This document shows positions 15,439-23,848 of a DNA stretch of 64,000 nt, one piece after another. Under the pieces are notes generated by a model. The model was given only the letters and a program-made list of their open reading frames with translations, did no database searches and was not told where the DNA came from. Position numbers and translations under genes: made by a program. The first letter of the stretch is position 1. Every line of letters begins with the position of its first letter. The DNA is taken from NCBI RefSeq assembly GCF_914271485.1, contig NZ_CAJZAG010000002.1:558001-622000 (forward strand), in the 5' to 3' direction. The DNA comes from Cupriavidus pampae (GTDB lineage: Bacteria; Pseudomonadota; Gammaproteobacteria; Burkholderiales; Burkholderiaceae).

Positions 15439-16295
15439 GCGTAATCACAACCAACAAAGCAGCATCTGTCCGTGCGCGCCTGCTCAATGTCGCCAAGGCA
15501 CAAGGCCTGGATTTCAATCAGGTACTGGTGCGCTACGCCTTGGAGCGCATCCTCTATCGCCTGACCCAATCTCGGCACGCGGACCGCTTTCTGCTCAAAG
15601 GCGCGCTGCTATTCACGCTCTGGTATGACATGCCACACAGAGCCACGCGCGATGTCGACCTGCTAGGCTTCGGTGCCAGCGATCTCGACTCGGTGGAAGA
15701 TGTCTTCCGAGACATCGCAGCCGTCTCGGCCGACGACGGCATTGTGTTCGATCCTGCCTCGGTAAAGGTCCAGCAAATCCGCAAGGAAGCGGGATACGGC
15801 GGCGTTCGCGTGATCATCACGGGCGATCTGGCCAAAGCCCGCTGCAGGACGCAGATCGACGTCGGCTTTGGGGACGCCGTCACGCCGGCACCGGTGGATT
15901 CGGTCTACCCAGTGCTACTGGACGACATGCCCGCCCCTCGGTTGCGCGCCTATCCGACTTACACCGTCATCGCGGAGAAACTTCATGCCATTGCCTTGCT
16001 CGGCATGACCAACACCCGCCTGAAGGACTACTTCGATCTATCGGTCGTGCTAGAGCGAGAGAATCTCGACCTAACTCTGCTGACCGCGGCGATCAAGGCC
16101 ACCTTCGAAAGACGAGGCATGGCGATTCCTGAAACGCTCCCGATCGGCCTGACAGACGAGTTTGCGCACGACGTCTCCCGACAGGCACTGTGGTTGGCAT
16201 TTCTCAAAATGAATGACCTCCCACCAGAACCACTGCCAGCCGTCATTGCTCGCTTGAGCACGGCCCTGGCTCCCGCGTTGAGCGTTGAGCGTTGA
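15435..16295 (+). CDS. abiEii: Type IV toxin AbiEii, nucleotidyltransferase
   Basis: This 286-residue toxin is a DNA polymerase beta-type nucleotidyltransferase that halts growth, for example during phage infection. Motif I is LLKGALLFTLW (about 53-63), followed by the catalytic-acid motif TRDVDLLGFG (71-80). The later motifs are ARCRTQIDVGFGD and the C-terminal EKLHAI...RLKDYFDL block (about 177-200). All key residues look intact, so the toxin is probably active. Its start overlaps the antitoxin stop. The C-terminal codons run into a 7-bp tandem repeat. Stop codon use is set within the first three repeat units, so changes in copy number beyond that do not alter the protein. Confidence 0.92.
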   Translation: MSVITTNKAASVRARLLNVAKAQGLDFNQVLVRYALERILYRLTQSRHADRFLLKGALLFTLWYDMPHRATRDVDLLGFGASDLDSVEDVFRDIAAVSADDGIVFDPASVKVQQIRKEAGYGGVRVIITGDLAKARCRTQIDVGFGDAVTPAPVDSVYPVLLDDMPAPRLRAYPTYTVIAEKLHAIALLGMTNTRLKDYFDLSVVLERENLDLTLLTAAIKATFERRGMAIPETLPIGLTDEFAHDVSRQALWLAFLKMNDLPPEPLPAVIARLSTALAPALSVER

Positions 16296-16316
16296 GCGTT
16301 GAGCGTTGAGCGTTGA
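16275..16316 (+). repeat. Six tandem copies of GCGTTGA across the abiEii stop codon
   Basis: The heptamer GCGTTGA is repeated six times without error, followed by TTAA. The toxin stop TGA (16293-16295) lies inside this run. A 7-bp unit shifts frame each copy and each unit has a TGA, so any frame stops within three units. Such perfect short repeats are prone to slippage and may differ between strains. Confidence 0.9.
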
Positions 16317-16327
16317 TTAATGGTTGC

Positions 16328-16573
16328 CTACGGCGCTGCGTCCTGGCCGCTAGTGACCACGGCTTTTGTGACCGAGTAGGTCGTCTCGACGGCGGTCGAA
16401 GCTACGCTTACAGCTGCGGAGCCCGCGGTGGTGGCCGCGGACACGGCCGCGCTACCCACGGCTGCCGTCGCACTGATAACGGTGCATCCGACCATCATCA
16501 ACGCAGCCGCGACGACAACGAACCGAGTGACGGACCACTGCCCACGTCCAAATCTGCTCTCACCTACATCCAT
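16328..16573 (-). CDS. Small alanine/valine-rich lipoprotein
   Basis: This predicted 81-residue lipoprotein starts at ATG 16573, which has GGAAGA eight bases upstream. TRFVVVAAALMMVGC is a lipoprotein signal with lipobox MVGC. The mature part is low-complexity Ala/Ser/Thr/Val (ISATAAVGSAAVSAATTAGS and onward), ending in VETTYSVTKAVVTSGQ. It resembles the short lipoprotein family NF038104 as I remember it. The longer frame from 16690 would bury the signal peptide behind a 39-residue leader and is less likely. Function is unknown. It is convergent with abiEii, 32 bp away. Confidence 0.6.
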   Translation of the reverse strand: MDVGESRFGRGQWSVTRFVVVAAALMMVGCTVISATAAVGSAAVSAATTAGSAAVSVASTAVETTYSVTKAVVTSGQDAAP

Positions 16574-16774
16574 GACATTCTTCCAATCGAACAGCTCATC
16601 CGGCCAGCGTCGGTTAGTCTTGCTTGCCCGGCGGAAATCCATTTCGATTTCCCGAGCGTGGAATATACCTCTCCCCGCCTCGAGAAACAAAAAATGACAC
16701 GTCGCCAGGAGAAGGCCGAACGGTGTGCGTGGTGACAGAGAGCGGAAAATTGTCTTTGCCGGAGATCAATCCAC

Positions 16775-17758
16775 TTATTTCCCCGCCTGTACCGCCGACA
16801 CTGTCGTGCCCGCCGCGTCGCCGGACTTGGCGGCGTCCGGGCTCGGCTTATCGACCGAAGTAAAGTTCGGATCCTGCTCCGTGGCTTCCGTGATGCTCAC
16901 TATCCTCCGATCGAAGATGCTCACGCCCGCAAAGACGTTCACATCGCCGATGTGCGGAGTGAATGCGATGTAGTCGGGATCCTCTACGACGGGGTTGCTT
17001 TTGAGCTTGAGCGGCTGCTTGACGAAAACATACTGCCCGCTCACATACATCCATTTGGTCGCGTTGCGCGATGTCTTTCCACTTACGTCGCTCAGCATCA
17101 CATCAACGCTTCGCTTCAGCGATTGCGACAATGCGAGCTTCAGCGAGCTCCCGTCATCCTTGTACCAGCCGTTGTCGCCGCCAAATGGACGTGCCTCGGC
17201 CGAAGCCGAAATATAGCGGCTGCTCCAGACCTCCTTGCCCGTCGCATCCTTCAAGGTCGTGCGCACAATCACGTACGGACGCACGTCGGTTTCATTGATG
17301 TAGCTGAGTACAGCAAACGGCAACAACTCCAGTTGCGAGGCTCCGGCACCAGCGTTGCCGAACTTCAGGTTGGTGTTAGGATCCGCGGCGAGCCCGTCCT
17401 TCACGAAGCCTTCCGTCGCGGCAGCCAAATCCTGCTTCGCCACGGCACTGCCATCACCGACAAGATTCTTCCCGCGCTCGGCATTGATGGCGCTACCCAA
17501 GAGCACGCCGACCGGGCCCAGCAGCAACCCGACGGCCTGCGCGCTCTGATGCCCACTCACAAACAAGCGCGAATTCGGAACCGCATAAACGCCAGTTGGC
17601 ATCTCCGTCCAAGTGGACGGCAATTCTTGACTGACGCGAATGGACACGTCCTTCTGCGCCTGCGGAAATGGCTCCGTGTTGCGGAACGTGGCACAACCCG
17701 CCATCGTGGCGACACACACAGCGACCGGAAAAATCCTGAATATTGCGACCCTGAGCAT
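16775..17758 (-). CDS. Predicted outer-membrane lipoprotein of unknown function
   Basis: The 327 residues start with a lipoprotein signal (MLRVAIFRIFPVAVCVATMAGC, lipobox TMAGC). I do not recognise a family. Visible features are a glycine-rich hydrophobic stretch near residues 75-92 (QAVGLLLGPVGVLLGSAINA) that could insert in a membrane. After it comes a beta-rich C-terminal half (RPYVIVRTTLKDATGKEVWS) and a Ser/Asp/Ala-rich disordered tail. It follows the small lipoprotein in opposite gene order on the same strand with a 201-bp gap. Composition is less GC-rich than the flanking core genes. The start codon has no good ribosome-binding site, but the signal peptide fixes it. Confidence 0.7.
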   Translation of the reverse strand: MLRVAIFRIFPVAVCVATMAGCATFRNTEPFPQAQKDVSIRVSQELPSTWTEMPTGVYAVPNSRLFVSGHQSAQAVGLLLGPVGVLLGSAINAERGKNLVGDGSAVAKQDLAAATEGFVKDGLAADPNTNLKFGNAGAGASQLELLPFAVLSYINETDVRPYVIVRTTLKDATGKEVWSSRYISASAEARPFGGDNGWYKDDGSSLKLALSQSLKRSVDVMLSDVSGKTSRNATKWMYVSGQYVFVKQPLKLKSNPVVEDPDYIAFTPHIGDVNVFAGVSIFDRRIVSITEATEQDPNFTSVDKPSPDAAKSGDAAGTTVSAVQAGK

Positions 17759-17887
17759 TTTTTATTTGTATGAAAGAGTATGAATTGACCGTCGAATGGT
17801 AGCGCGTCAAGTTAGCACTCTGTTGCTATGCCGTAATTCGGAAAATAGAGGGGTATGTCGCGGCGGTGCAACGCACTTGCACGATGG

Positions 17888-18427
17888 TCATGAGGGCCGG
17901 TGGGATGTCAGCCCACTCGGTGCCAGCCGCGCGATGTCACGCGCGTGCGCCGGGTATGACTGCTGTAGCGCGGCGATCTGCGCCGCGTCCGCGAGTTCGA
18001 ACTCCGAGAACTCGAAGCCGGGTGCCACCGTGCATCCCGCCAACGCGAAGCCCTGCTCTTCTCCAACGCGTTCCGCCGCGAACCAGCATCCTGCCGGTAC
18101 TACCGCTTGAAACGACGTGCCCGGGTGCAGCAGTGGATTACCCAGCCGATGCGTCGTCATAACGCCATCGTCACCAAGTACATATAAGTTTATCGGTGTG
18201 CCAGCATAAAAGTGCCAAGCCTCATCCGAGCGAATACGATGCCACGCTGAATAGGCGTTATCCGACAACATGTAATAAATGCCAGTGGACGCTGAGCGCT
18301 CCACCCCATCAGGCCGCTTCACGCGCATCGCATCGCGCCACGTCTCGCGATAAAAACCCCCTTCCGGATGCGGCACCAGCCCAAGCTCGCGAATCAATCG
18401 CGTCTGCAAATCGTATGTCGTTGTCAT
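17888..18427 (-). CDS. Cupin-fold protein of the DUF985 family
   Basis: This 179-residue cytoplasmic protein has a single RmlC-like cupin barrel. The family opening LGLVPHPEGGFYRETW is present, then STGIYYMLSDNAYSAWHRI, DEAWHFYAGTPINLYVL, and VVPAGCWFAAERVGEEQGFALAGCTVAPGFEF in pieces that match DUF985. Members bind small ligands, and no reaction is established for most. The first ATG at 18427 gives the usual length. It is divergent from phoD with a 159-bp gap that must hold both promoters. Confidence 0.85.
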   Translation of the reverse strand: MTTTYDLQTRLIRELGLVPHPEGGFYRETWRDAMRVKRPDGVERSASTGIYYMLSDNAYSAWHRIRSDEAWHFYAGTPINLYVLGDDGVMTTHRLGNPLLHPGTSFQAVVPAGCWFAAERVGEEQGFALAGCTVAPGFEFSEFELADAAQIAALQQSYPAHARDIARLAPSGLTSHRPS

Positions 18428-18586
18428 GAATGATTGTCTCGCAATGTCATCACGATATTAGGGGAAAGCGGACACGAACTGGTCACAGTGGCGACAAATA
18501 ATGGGCACCGTCGTCGGGCATACCAAACATGCCCCGCGCGAAAACTCAAAAATATAAACACGATTTTGCCCACACGGAATAAAGAA

Positions 18587-20653
18587 ATGGATCGCCGTCA
18601 GTTTCTCAAATGGGGGAGCTTCATCACCGTCTCCGTTGCCACCACCGGTCTCGCCGCATGCGGTGGCTCGGATGACAACCCCGCCTCGTCCCCCACGTCC
18701 AATACGCCCCCCGCCACCGGTACTGGCCCGGGTACCACGCCGCAGGCGTTCAGCTTCGCCCATGGCGTGGCATCGGGTGACCCCAAGCCCGACAGCGTCA
18801 TGCTGTGGACGCGCGTCAACGGCGCCAACGGCACCGAGACCGTCAACGTCACGCTGCAGGTGTCGGCCACGAAAGACTTTGCCACGCTGCTCGTCAACGA
18901 CGTGCATCAGGTCGTGCCCGACTGGGACTACACGCTTCGCACCAAGGTCGCGAGCCTGACGGCATCGACCACGTACTACTATCGCTACATCGTCAACGGC
19001 GTTACCAGCATCACGGGCCGCACGCGCACCGCGCCGGCACCGGGCACGCCGGTGTCGCAGCTCAAGTTCGCGTTCATGACGTGCCAGGACTGGAGCGTCA
19101 ACCACTGGGGCGGCATGGCCGAGCTCGCCGCGATGGATCTCGATTTCGTGATCCACATGGGCGACTACATCTACGAGAGCGTTGGCGCCAGCTTCCAGAC
19201 CGGCAAGGCCGAAGCGTCCCACACCGCGCTGACGCTGCCCAACGGCACGCGCCTGGCCGACAACTCCGTGTACGCCACCACGCTCGCGGACTATCGCTAC
19301 CTGTACAAGACCTACCGCACGGACCCGCGCCTGCAGGCACTGCACGCGGCCTTCCCTGTTATCTCGATCTGGGACGATCACGAGTTCTCCGACGACTGCT
19401 GGCAGGATCATCAGACCTACACCATCACGGACGACCAGACCGAGCAGGTCTCGCGCCGCCGCAGCGCCAATCAGGCATGGTTCGAATTCATGCCGGCCGA
19501 TGTCTCGCTCGATCTCGGCAACCCGTCGTTCCAGAACATCCAGATCTATCGCCAGTTCCAGTTCGGCGACCTCGCCACGCTGGTGATGACCGACGAGCGC
19601 CTCTATCGCGCCGACCACGTCATTCCGGAATCGGTCGCAGGCAGCGAAATCGGTAGCCGCTACTTCGTGCCCAAGACCGCGCTCGACGCGGCCTCGGCAC
19701 TGAAGCAGACCAACGCCGGTGGCGCGCTCACGCCGGTCTCGATGCTCGGCGATACCCAGCGCGCATGGTGGAAGAGCGCGATGAGCAATGCCACCACCAA
19801 GTGGAAGCTGTGGGGCAACGAAGTGTCGCTGCTGCGCATGAAGGTGGATGGCACCGCGAGCATCATCGGGTCGATCACTGCCTCGCTGCTCGCGGCAGGT
19901 GGCGCCACCGGCAACACCGCGCTGGAGAACGCGGTCAAGGCCGCCGTGACGGCCGACCTTACCGCGGGCAAGGCCAACCCGGCCTATCCGACGCTGCCGT
20001 GGACCACGCTGGGCAACCTGCTGGTCAACACGCTGGGCCTGCTGGATCAGAACGAATTCGACAACGAGTGGGCGCCTTCGCTCAATCAAGGGCTGCCCCC
20101 GCGCAACCTGCTCGATTCGTTCATCCTGAATGCCGATATGTGGGACGGCTATAACGCCGAACGTAACGACCTGATGGCCCACCTGAAGGGCAACGCCATC
20201 GGCAACGTGGTGGCGCTGACCGGCGACATCCACGCGTTCTTCGCGGGCGTGGTGATGGACGATCACGATGCCGGTACCCCGGCACCGGTGATGGTGGACC
20301 TGGTGTCCGCCGGCGTGTCGAGCAACTCGTTCTGGAGCTTCCTGAAGCAGGTGGTGGACTTCAACCCTTCGTTCGCCGCAGTGCGTCCGCTGGTCTACAC
20401 CACGCCGATCAGCGCCGTGATCAACACGCTGAACGACACGCTGAAGACCAACAATCCCACCACGGTGAAGTACGCCGACACGGATGCGCAAGGCTATGCC
20501 GTGGTCGCGCTGACGCCGGCCTCGCTGACCTGTACGTTCCACAAGATGGGCAAGCTGGTCAACGGCGCCGCGCCCGCCACCGCGACGGCAAGCATGCAGT
20601 CGATCCAGGTGCTGGCCGACGTGACACCGGCCGTGACGGTAGTACCGAGCTAA
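18587..20653 (+). CDS. phoD: PhoD-type alkaline phosphatase/phosphodiesterase, Tat-exported, possibly lipidated
   Basis: This exported metallophosphatase releases phosphate from mono- and diesters. I start it at ATG 18587 (MDRRQFLKWGSFITVS), which gives a Tat motif RRQFLKWG; an upstream frame extension from 18434 is not credible. The signal ends GLAACGG, which fits a lipobox (LAAC), so the protein may be a Tat-dependent lipoprotein. The PhoD N-domain appears as FSFAHGVASGDPKPDSVMLW. Metal-site motifs are MGDYIYES, SIWDDHEFSDDCW, GNEVSLL and LTGDIHAF. The length of 688 residues is above the family average, with a loop-rich insertion near residues 390-470. No Pho box was recognised upstream. 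Confidence 0.92.
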   Translation: MDRRQFLKWGSFITVSVATTGLAACGGSDDNPASSPTSNTPPATGTGPGTTPQAFSFAHGVASGDPKPDSVMLWTRVNGANGTETVNVTLQVSATKDFATLLVNDVHQVVPDWDYTLRTKVASLTASTTYYYRYIVNGVTSITGRTRTAPAPGTPVSQLKFAFMTCQDWSVNHWGGMAELAAMDLDFVIHMGDYIYESVGASFQTGKAEASHTALTLPNGTRLADNSVYATTLADYRYLYKTYRTDPRLQALHAAFPVISIWDDHEFSDDCWQDHQTYTITDDQTEQVSRRRSANQAWFEFMPADVSLDLGNPSFQNIQIYRQFQFGDLATLVMTDERLYRADHVIPESVAGSEIGSRYFVPKTALDAASALKQTNAGGALTPVSMLGDTQRAWWKSAMSNATTKWKLWGNEVSLLRMKVDGTASIIGSITASLLAAGGATGNTALENAVKAAVTADLTAGKANPAYPTLPWTTLGNLLVNTLGLLDQNEFDNEWAPSLNQGLPPRNLLDSFILNADMWDGYNAERNDLMAHLKGNAIGNVVALTGDIHAFFAGVVMDDHDAGTPAPVMVDLVSAGVSSNSFWSFLKQVVDFNPSFAAVRPLVYTTPISAVINTLNDTLKTNNPTTVKYADTDAQGYAVVALTPASLTCTFHKMGKLVNGAAPATATASMQSIQVLADVTPAVTVVPS

Positions 20654-22488
20654 GTTAAGCCAGGCAAGCCGGGTAAGACCGCGCCAGCGAGCGCGGACTC
20701 ACCCGGCGTCGAGGATGGCGGCGGATACGGCGACGACAACATCGCGCGCACGTCGAACGCCGGCGCTTCCAGTCGGCGCACGAGTTCGTCGAACGCAACC
20801 GGCCGGCTGAACAGATAGCCCTGCCCGATATCGCAGCCGAAGTCTTTCAGCACCGCCACCTGCCACGGGTGCTCCACGCCCTCGGCCACCACCCGCAGCC
20901 CCAGCATCTGCGCCATGCCGATCATCGCCAGCACCAGTTGCTTGTCGCTGTGCGACGCCTGCATGTCGTGAATGAACGAGCGGTCGATCTTGAGCTCGCT
21001 CACTGGCAGATGCTTGAGTGTCGACAGATTGCTGTAGCCAGTGCCGAAGTCATCGACCGAAATCGCCACACCGGCCGCGCCGAGTTCGCGCACGAACTCC
21101 GCCATGCCTTCCCTGTTGAGGAACAGCGAGTTCTCGGTCAGCTCGATCTTGAAGCGACGGCAGTCCAGCCCATGCTCATTGATCGTGCGCAGAACAGACT
21201 TCTCCCTGTGCCAGCGCAGCTGCATCGGCGAGAAATTGACAGCGATACGGAAATCGCACGCGAGCGGCAACCCTTCCAGCCGCGCCGCGTGACGGCAGGT
21301 CTCATGCAGGACCCAATCGCCGATCGCGCCGATCATGCCGGTTTCCTCGGCAATCGGTATAAATTCCGCGGGCGACACCGCCTTCACGCCATCGCGATTC
21401 CAGCGCAGAAGCACCTCGGCCCCGACGATCACACCGGTGGTCAGCGATACCTGCGGCTGCCAGACCAGTGAGAACTCCTCGCGCTCAAGCGCGCGGTGCA
21501 GCGCGTTAGAGATATCGAGGCGGTTCAGCATGCGGTCGTGCAGCTTCGGCGAATAGAAATGGCACGCGCCGATACCGTCTTCCTTGGCGCGATACATCGC
21601 CGCATCGGCGTTCATGACCAGCGCTTCCGCCGTCACGCCATCGGCCGGATAGCGGCTGACACCAATGCTCGCCGACACATAGCTCTGGATGCCGTCGAGC
21701 GCGATCGGCTCCGCCAGCTCGTCGAAGATGCGCCGCGCGGTGGCATTGACGTGTTCCACGTCGACGGTGTCATGCAGGATGAACGTGAACTCGTCGCCGC
21801 CAAGGCGCGCCACGAGGTCAGGATCGCTGACGAGCTTGCTGAAGCGCTCGGCGACGACCTTGAGCAACCGGTCACCGAACGAGTGGCCAAGCGTATCGTT
21901 GACGTCCTTGAAGCGGTTCAGATCGAGGAACAGCAGCGAGAACTCGGTGCCGCGCCGCGACGACTGCCCGATCGCATGATTGAGGCGCTCCTGAAACAGC
22001 TGTCGATTGGGCAGGCCGGTAAGGCTGTCGTAGTAGGCGAGGTGCAGGTATTGCGCGCGCAGGCTCTCGCGCTCGGCCTCGAGCTGCGCCACCAGGACTT
22101 CGCGCTCCTGACGGTAGATCTCCGCGCGCCGCACCAGCTCCGCCAGTACGCTCTGCACCGAGATCACGCCAAGATAGCTGCCGTCGCGCTCGAGCACCGG
22201 CAGGTGAGCCTGCACAGCCACGCGCATGCGATGCAGCGCGCGCACGGCATCGTCGTCGGCCTGCAGCGCTTCCACCTGCCGCCGCGCGAGCAGATCGCCG
22301 AAGCGACGCGATGGGAAAAGCGTGGCCTGACGATCGGTCACGAGGCCGACAAAACCACCGTCCTCCGCAAACACCGCAAATGCGTGCATGCCCTCGGCAT
22401 CGGCTCCCGCCAGGTCTCGATATCGCTCATCGACGCGTACGCGACGGGCGGAGGGATCGAGACAATCCCCGACTTGCAACGTTTGCAT
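20650..22488 (-). CDS. CBS-pair, GGDEF and EAL domain protein (c-di-GMP turnover)
   Basis: This soluble 612-residue protein has a CBS pair at about 1-125, a short coiled segment, GGDEF at about 155-315 and EAL at about 325-580. The GGDEF active loop is intact (RLGGDEFTF), so cyclase activity is possible. The EAL motif reads GAEVLLRW, a common variant that keeps the metal-binding Glu; NFSPMQL, ELTENSLF, DDFGTGYSNLSTLK, KIDRSFI and VAEGVEH are intact, so phosphodiesterase activity is likely. CBS domains usually bind adenine nucleotides, suggesting control by energy status. I prefer ATG 22488 over GTG 22494. The stop codon overlaps the phoD stop by a few bases (convergent). Confidence 0.9.
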   Translation of the reverse strand: MQTLQVGDCLDPSARRVRVDERYRDLAGADAEGMHAFAVFAEDGGFVGLVTDRQATLFPSRRFGDLLARRQVEALQADDDAVRALHRMRVAVQAHLPVLERDGSYLGVISVQSVLAELVRRAEIYRQEREVLVAQLEAERESLRAQYLHLAYYDSLTGLPNRQLFQERLNHAIGQSSRRGTEFSLLFLDLNRFKDVNDTLGHSFGDRLLKVVAERFSKLVSDPDLVARLGGDEFTFILHDTVDVEHVNATARRIFDELAEPIALDGIQSYVSASIGVSRYPADGVTAEALVMNADAAMYRAKEDGIGACHFYSPKLHDRMLNRLDISNALHRALEREEFSLVWQPQVSLTTGVIVGAEVLLRWNRDGVKAVSPAEFIPIAEETGMIGAIGDWVLHETCRHAARLEGLPLACDFRIAVNFSPMQLRWHREKSVLRTINEHGLDCRRFKIELTENSLFLNREGMAEFVRELGAAGVAISVDDFGTGYSNLSTLKHLPVSELKIDRSFIHDMQASHSDKQLVLAMIGMAQMLGLRVVAEGVEHPWQVAVLKDFGCDIGQGYLFSRPVAFDELVRRLEAPAFDVRAMLSSPYPPPSSTPGESALAGAVLPGLPGLT

Positions 22489-22494
22489 ATACAC

Positions 22495-22798
22495 CCAACA
22501 CGGAATCGACCTTCGCGGCGTGTTTCTAACAGAAATGCGGCGAATTAGCCACCCCGCCTAAGGGTGGCATGCATCACCCCCGGCATCCGTTCTCCTGCTG
22601 CACGATTCCTGATCAAATCGAACGACCGCCACTGTTGTATGCATATCGGCGTCACGTGTGGCCCATAGGGCTGCCATTACGATAGCGGCTGCATGTCCTA
22701 TCGGTCCTGCCCGACCGTCGGCCCTGCTTGTCGGCATGATGCCGGCGCCGTTCATCTGACCGATTACCGCCCGTTCATCGGCACCATTGCCCGCCCCC
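22495..22798. other. Divergent intergenic region between the GGDEF-EAL and hydrolase genes
   Basis: These 304 bp carry both outward promoters. The only structure I see is the perfect inverted repeat at 22548-22568. No confident -35/-10 pair and no small gene with a good ribosome-binding site were found. Confidence 0.5.
22548..22568. promoter_or_regulatory. Perfect 7-bp inverted repeat upstream of the GGDEF-EAL gene
   Basis: GCCACCC-CGCCTAA-GGGTGGC is a perfect 7-bp inverted repeat located 60-80 bp upstream of the c-di-GMP gene start. It has no adjacent T-tract, so an operator or a 5-prime leader hairpin is more likely than a terminator. Confidence 0.4.
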
Positions 22799-23773
22799 AT
22801 GCGCGCACGTCTTCGTTTCCTCGTCCTGTGCGCGCTGCTGTGGTGCGCCGGCATCGCTGGAATCGCCAGCACGGCCGGCCATGCCCACGCCGCGCCGGTG
22901 CGCTATCGCTCGATCGCGGTCGATGGCATCAGCATCGCGTATCGCGAGGCCGGCTCGCCCGATCGCCCCACCCTGCTGCTGCTCCATGGCCTGCCGTCGT
23001 CGTCGCGCATGTACGACGATCTGATGCGCGCGCTGGGCGACTCCTATCATCTGATCGCGCCCGATTACCCCGGCTTTGGCAACAGCGCCGCGCCGCCTGC
23101 CACGCAATTCCGCTATTCGTACGACCGCCTGGCCAGCATGATGCTCGGCTTTGCCGACACGCTTAAGCTAGATCGATACGTGCTGTTCATGCAGGGCGAC
23201 GGCGCGCCGGTGGGCATGCGCATGGCGCTCGCACGCCCCAATGCGGTGCTCGGCACGATCTTCCAGAACGGCAATATCTACGAGGAAGGATTGGCCCCAG
23301 CGTGGGAAGCGCGCCGCCGCTACTGGGTCAACCGCGGCGCGCACGAGCCGGACGTCCGCGCCGCGTTGCTGTCGTTTGCCGCGGTGCGCGGCCGCCATGT
23401 CGGCGGCGACCCCGATGTGGATGCCTACGATCCCGACTTGTGGATCGACGAACTCGCATTCCTGCGCCGTCCGGGCACGCTCGATATCCAGACCGATCTC
23501 GCGTTCGACTACCGCGACAACCTGTACCGGTATCCGCAGTGGCAGACGTGGCTGCGCACGCGGCAGCCACCCACGCTCGTGTTGTGGGGCCGCTACGATG
23601 GCACGTTCACCGAGGCCGGTGCGCGCGCCTTCCGGCGCGATCTGCCCAATGCCTCCATCCGCATTCTCGACGGCGGGCACTTCGTCATGGACACCCGACT
23701 CGACGACGTGGCCGTGCTAACGCGCAAGTTCATGGCGGAGAAGATCGCCGCGCGGGCCGCCAGACCCGAGTGA
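22799..23773 (+). CDS. Secreted alpha/beta hydrolase with a displaced nucleophile residue
   Basis: This 324-residue protein has a signal peptide (about 31 residues, ending AGHAHA). The alpha/beta hydrolase fold follows: LLLLHGLPSSSRMYDDL (oxyanion loop), APDYPGFGNSAAP, an elbow FMQGDGAPVGMRMA, acid D267 in WGRYDGTF, and H294 in DGGHFVMD. Relatives in the haloalkane dehalogenase/epoxide hydrolase-like group usually have QDYGAPVG with Asp as nucleophile. Here that position is Gly133, and an Asp sits one residue later (D134). Activity is therefore uncertain. ATG 22799 is chosen over a TTG four codons upstream because it starts a clean signal peptide. No partner gene is obvious. Confidence 0.8.
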   Translation: MRARLRFLVLCALLWCAGIAGIASTAGHAHAAPVRYRSIAVDGISIAYREAGSPDRPTLLLLHGLPSSSRMYDDLMRALGDSYHLIAPDYPGFGNSAAPPATQFRYSYDRLASMMLGFADTLKLDRYVLFMQGDGAPVGMRMALARPNAVLGTIFQNGNIYEEGLAPAWEARRRYWVNRGAHEPDVRAALLSFAAVRGRHVGGDPDVDAYDPDLWIDELAFLRRPGTLDIQTDLAFDYRDNLYRYPQWQTWLRTRQPPTLVLWGRYDGTFTEAGARAFRRDLPNASIRILDGGHFVMDTRLDDVAVLTRKFMAEKIAARAARPE

Positions 23774-23788
23774 TGCAACCGCATTGCG

Positions 23789-23825
23789 TATAATCCCCTC
23801 GTTCGTGGGGAGCACCCTGCTCTCC
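23789..23825 (+). promoter_or_regulatory. Possible promoter -10 and leader hairpins before the MscS-type gene
   Basis: A perfect TATAAT lies at 23789-23794, 55 bp before the channel gene start. No convincing -35 lies 17 bp upstream. Two small inverted repeats follow directly: CCCC-TCGTTCGT-GGGG and GGAGCA-CCC-TGCTC. Together they may form the promoter and a structured leader. Confidence 0.3.
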
Positions 23826-23848
23826 GCCCAGACTATCCACGCGATTCC

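Noticed and set aside
16293..16316. Phase-variable C-terminus of AbiEii by repeat slippage
   Set aside because: Every 7-bp unit carries TGA and frames rotate, so the stop is reached within three units whatever the copy number above that.
18458..20542. Long minus-strand open frame of 694 residues opposite phoD
   Set aside because: The plus-strand frame has a Tat signal and all PhoD motifs. The minus frame has no domain, and long antisense frames are common in GC-rich coding DNA.
20650..20653. Frameshift or fusion at the phoD/GGDEF junction
   Set aside because: The genes are convergent and only their stop codons overlap; both proteins are complete.
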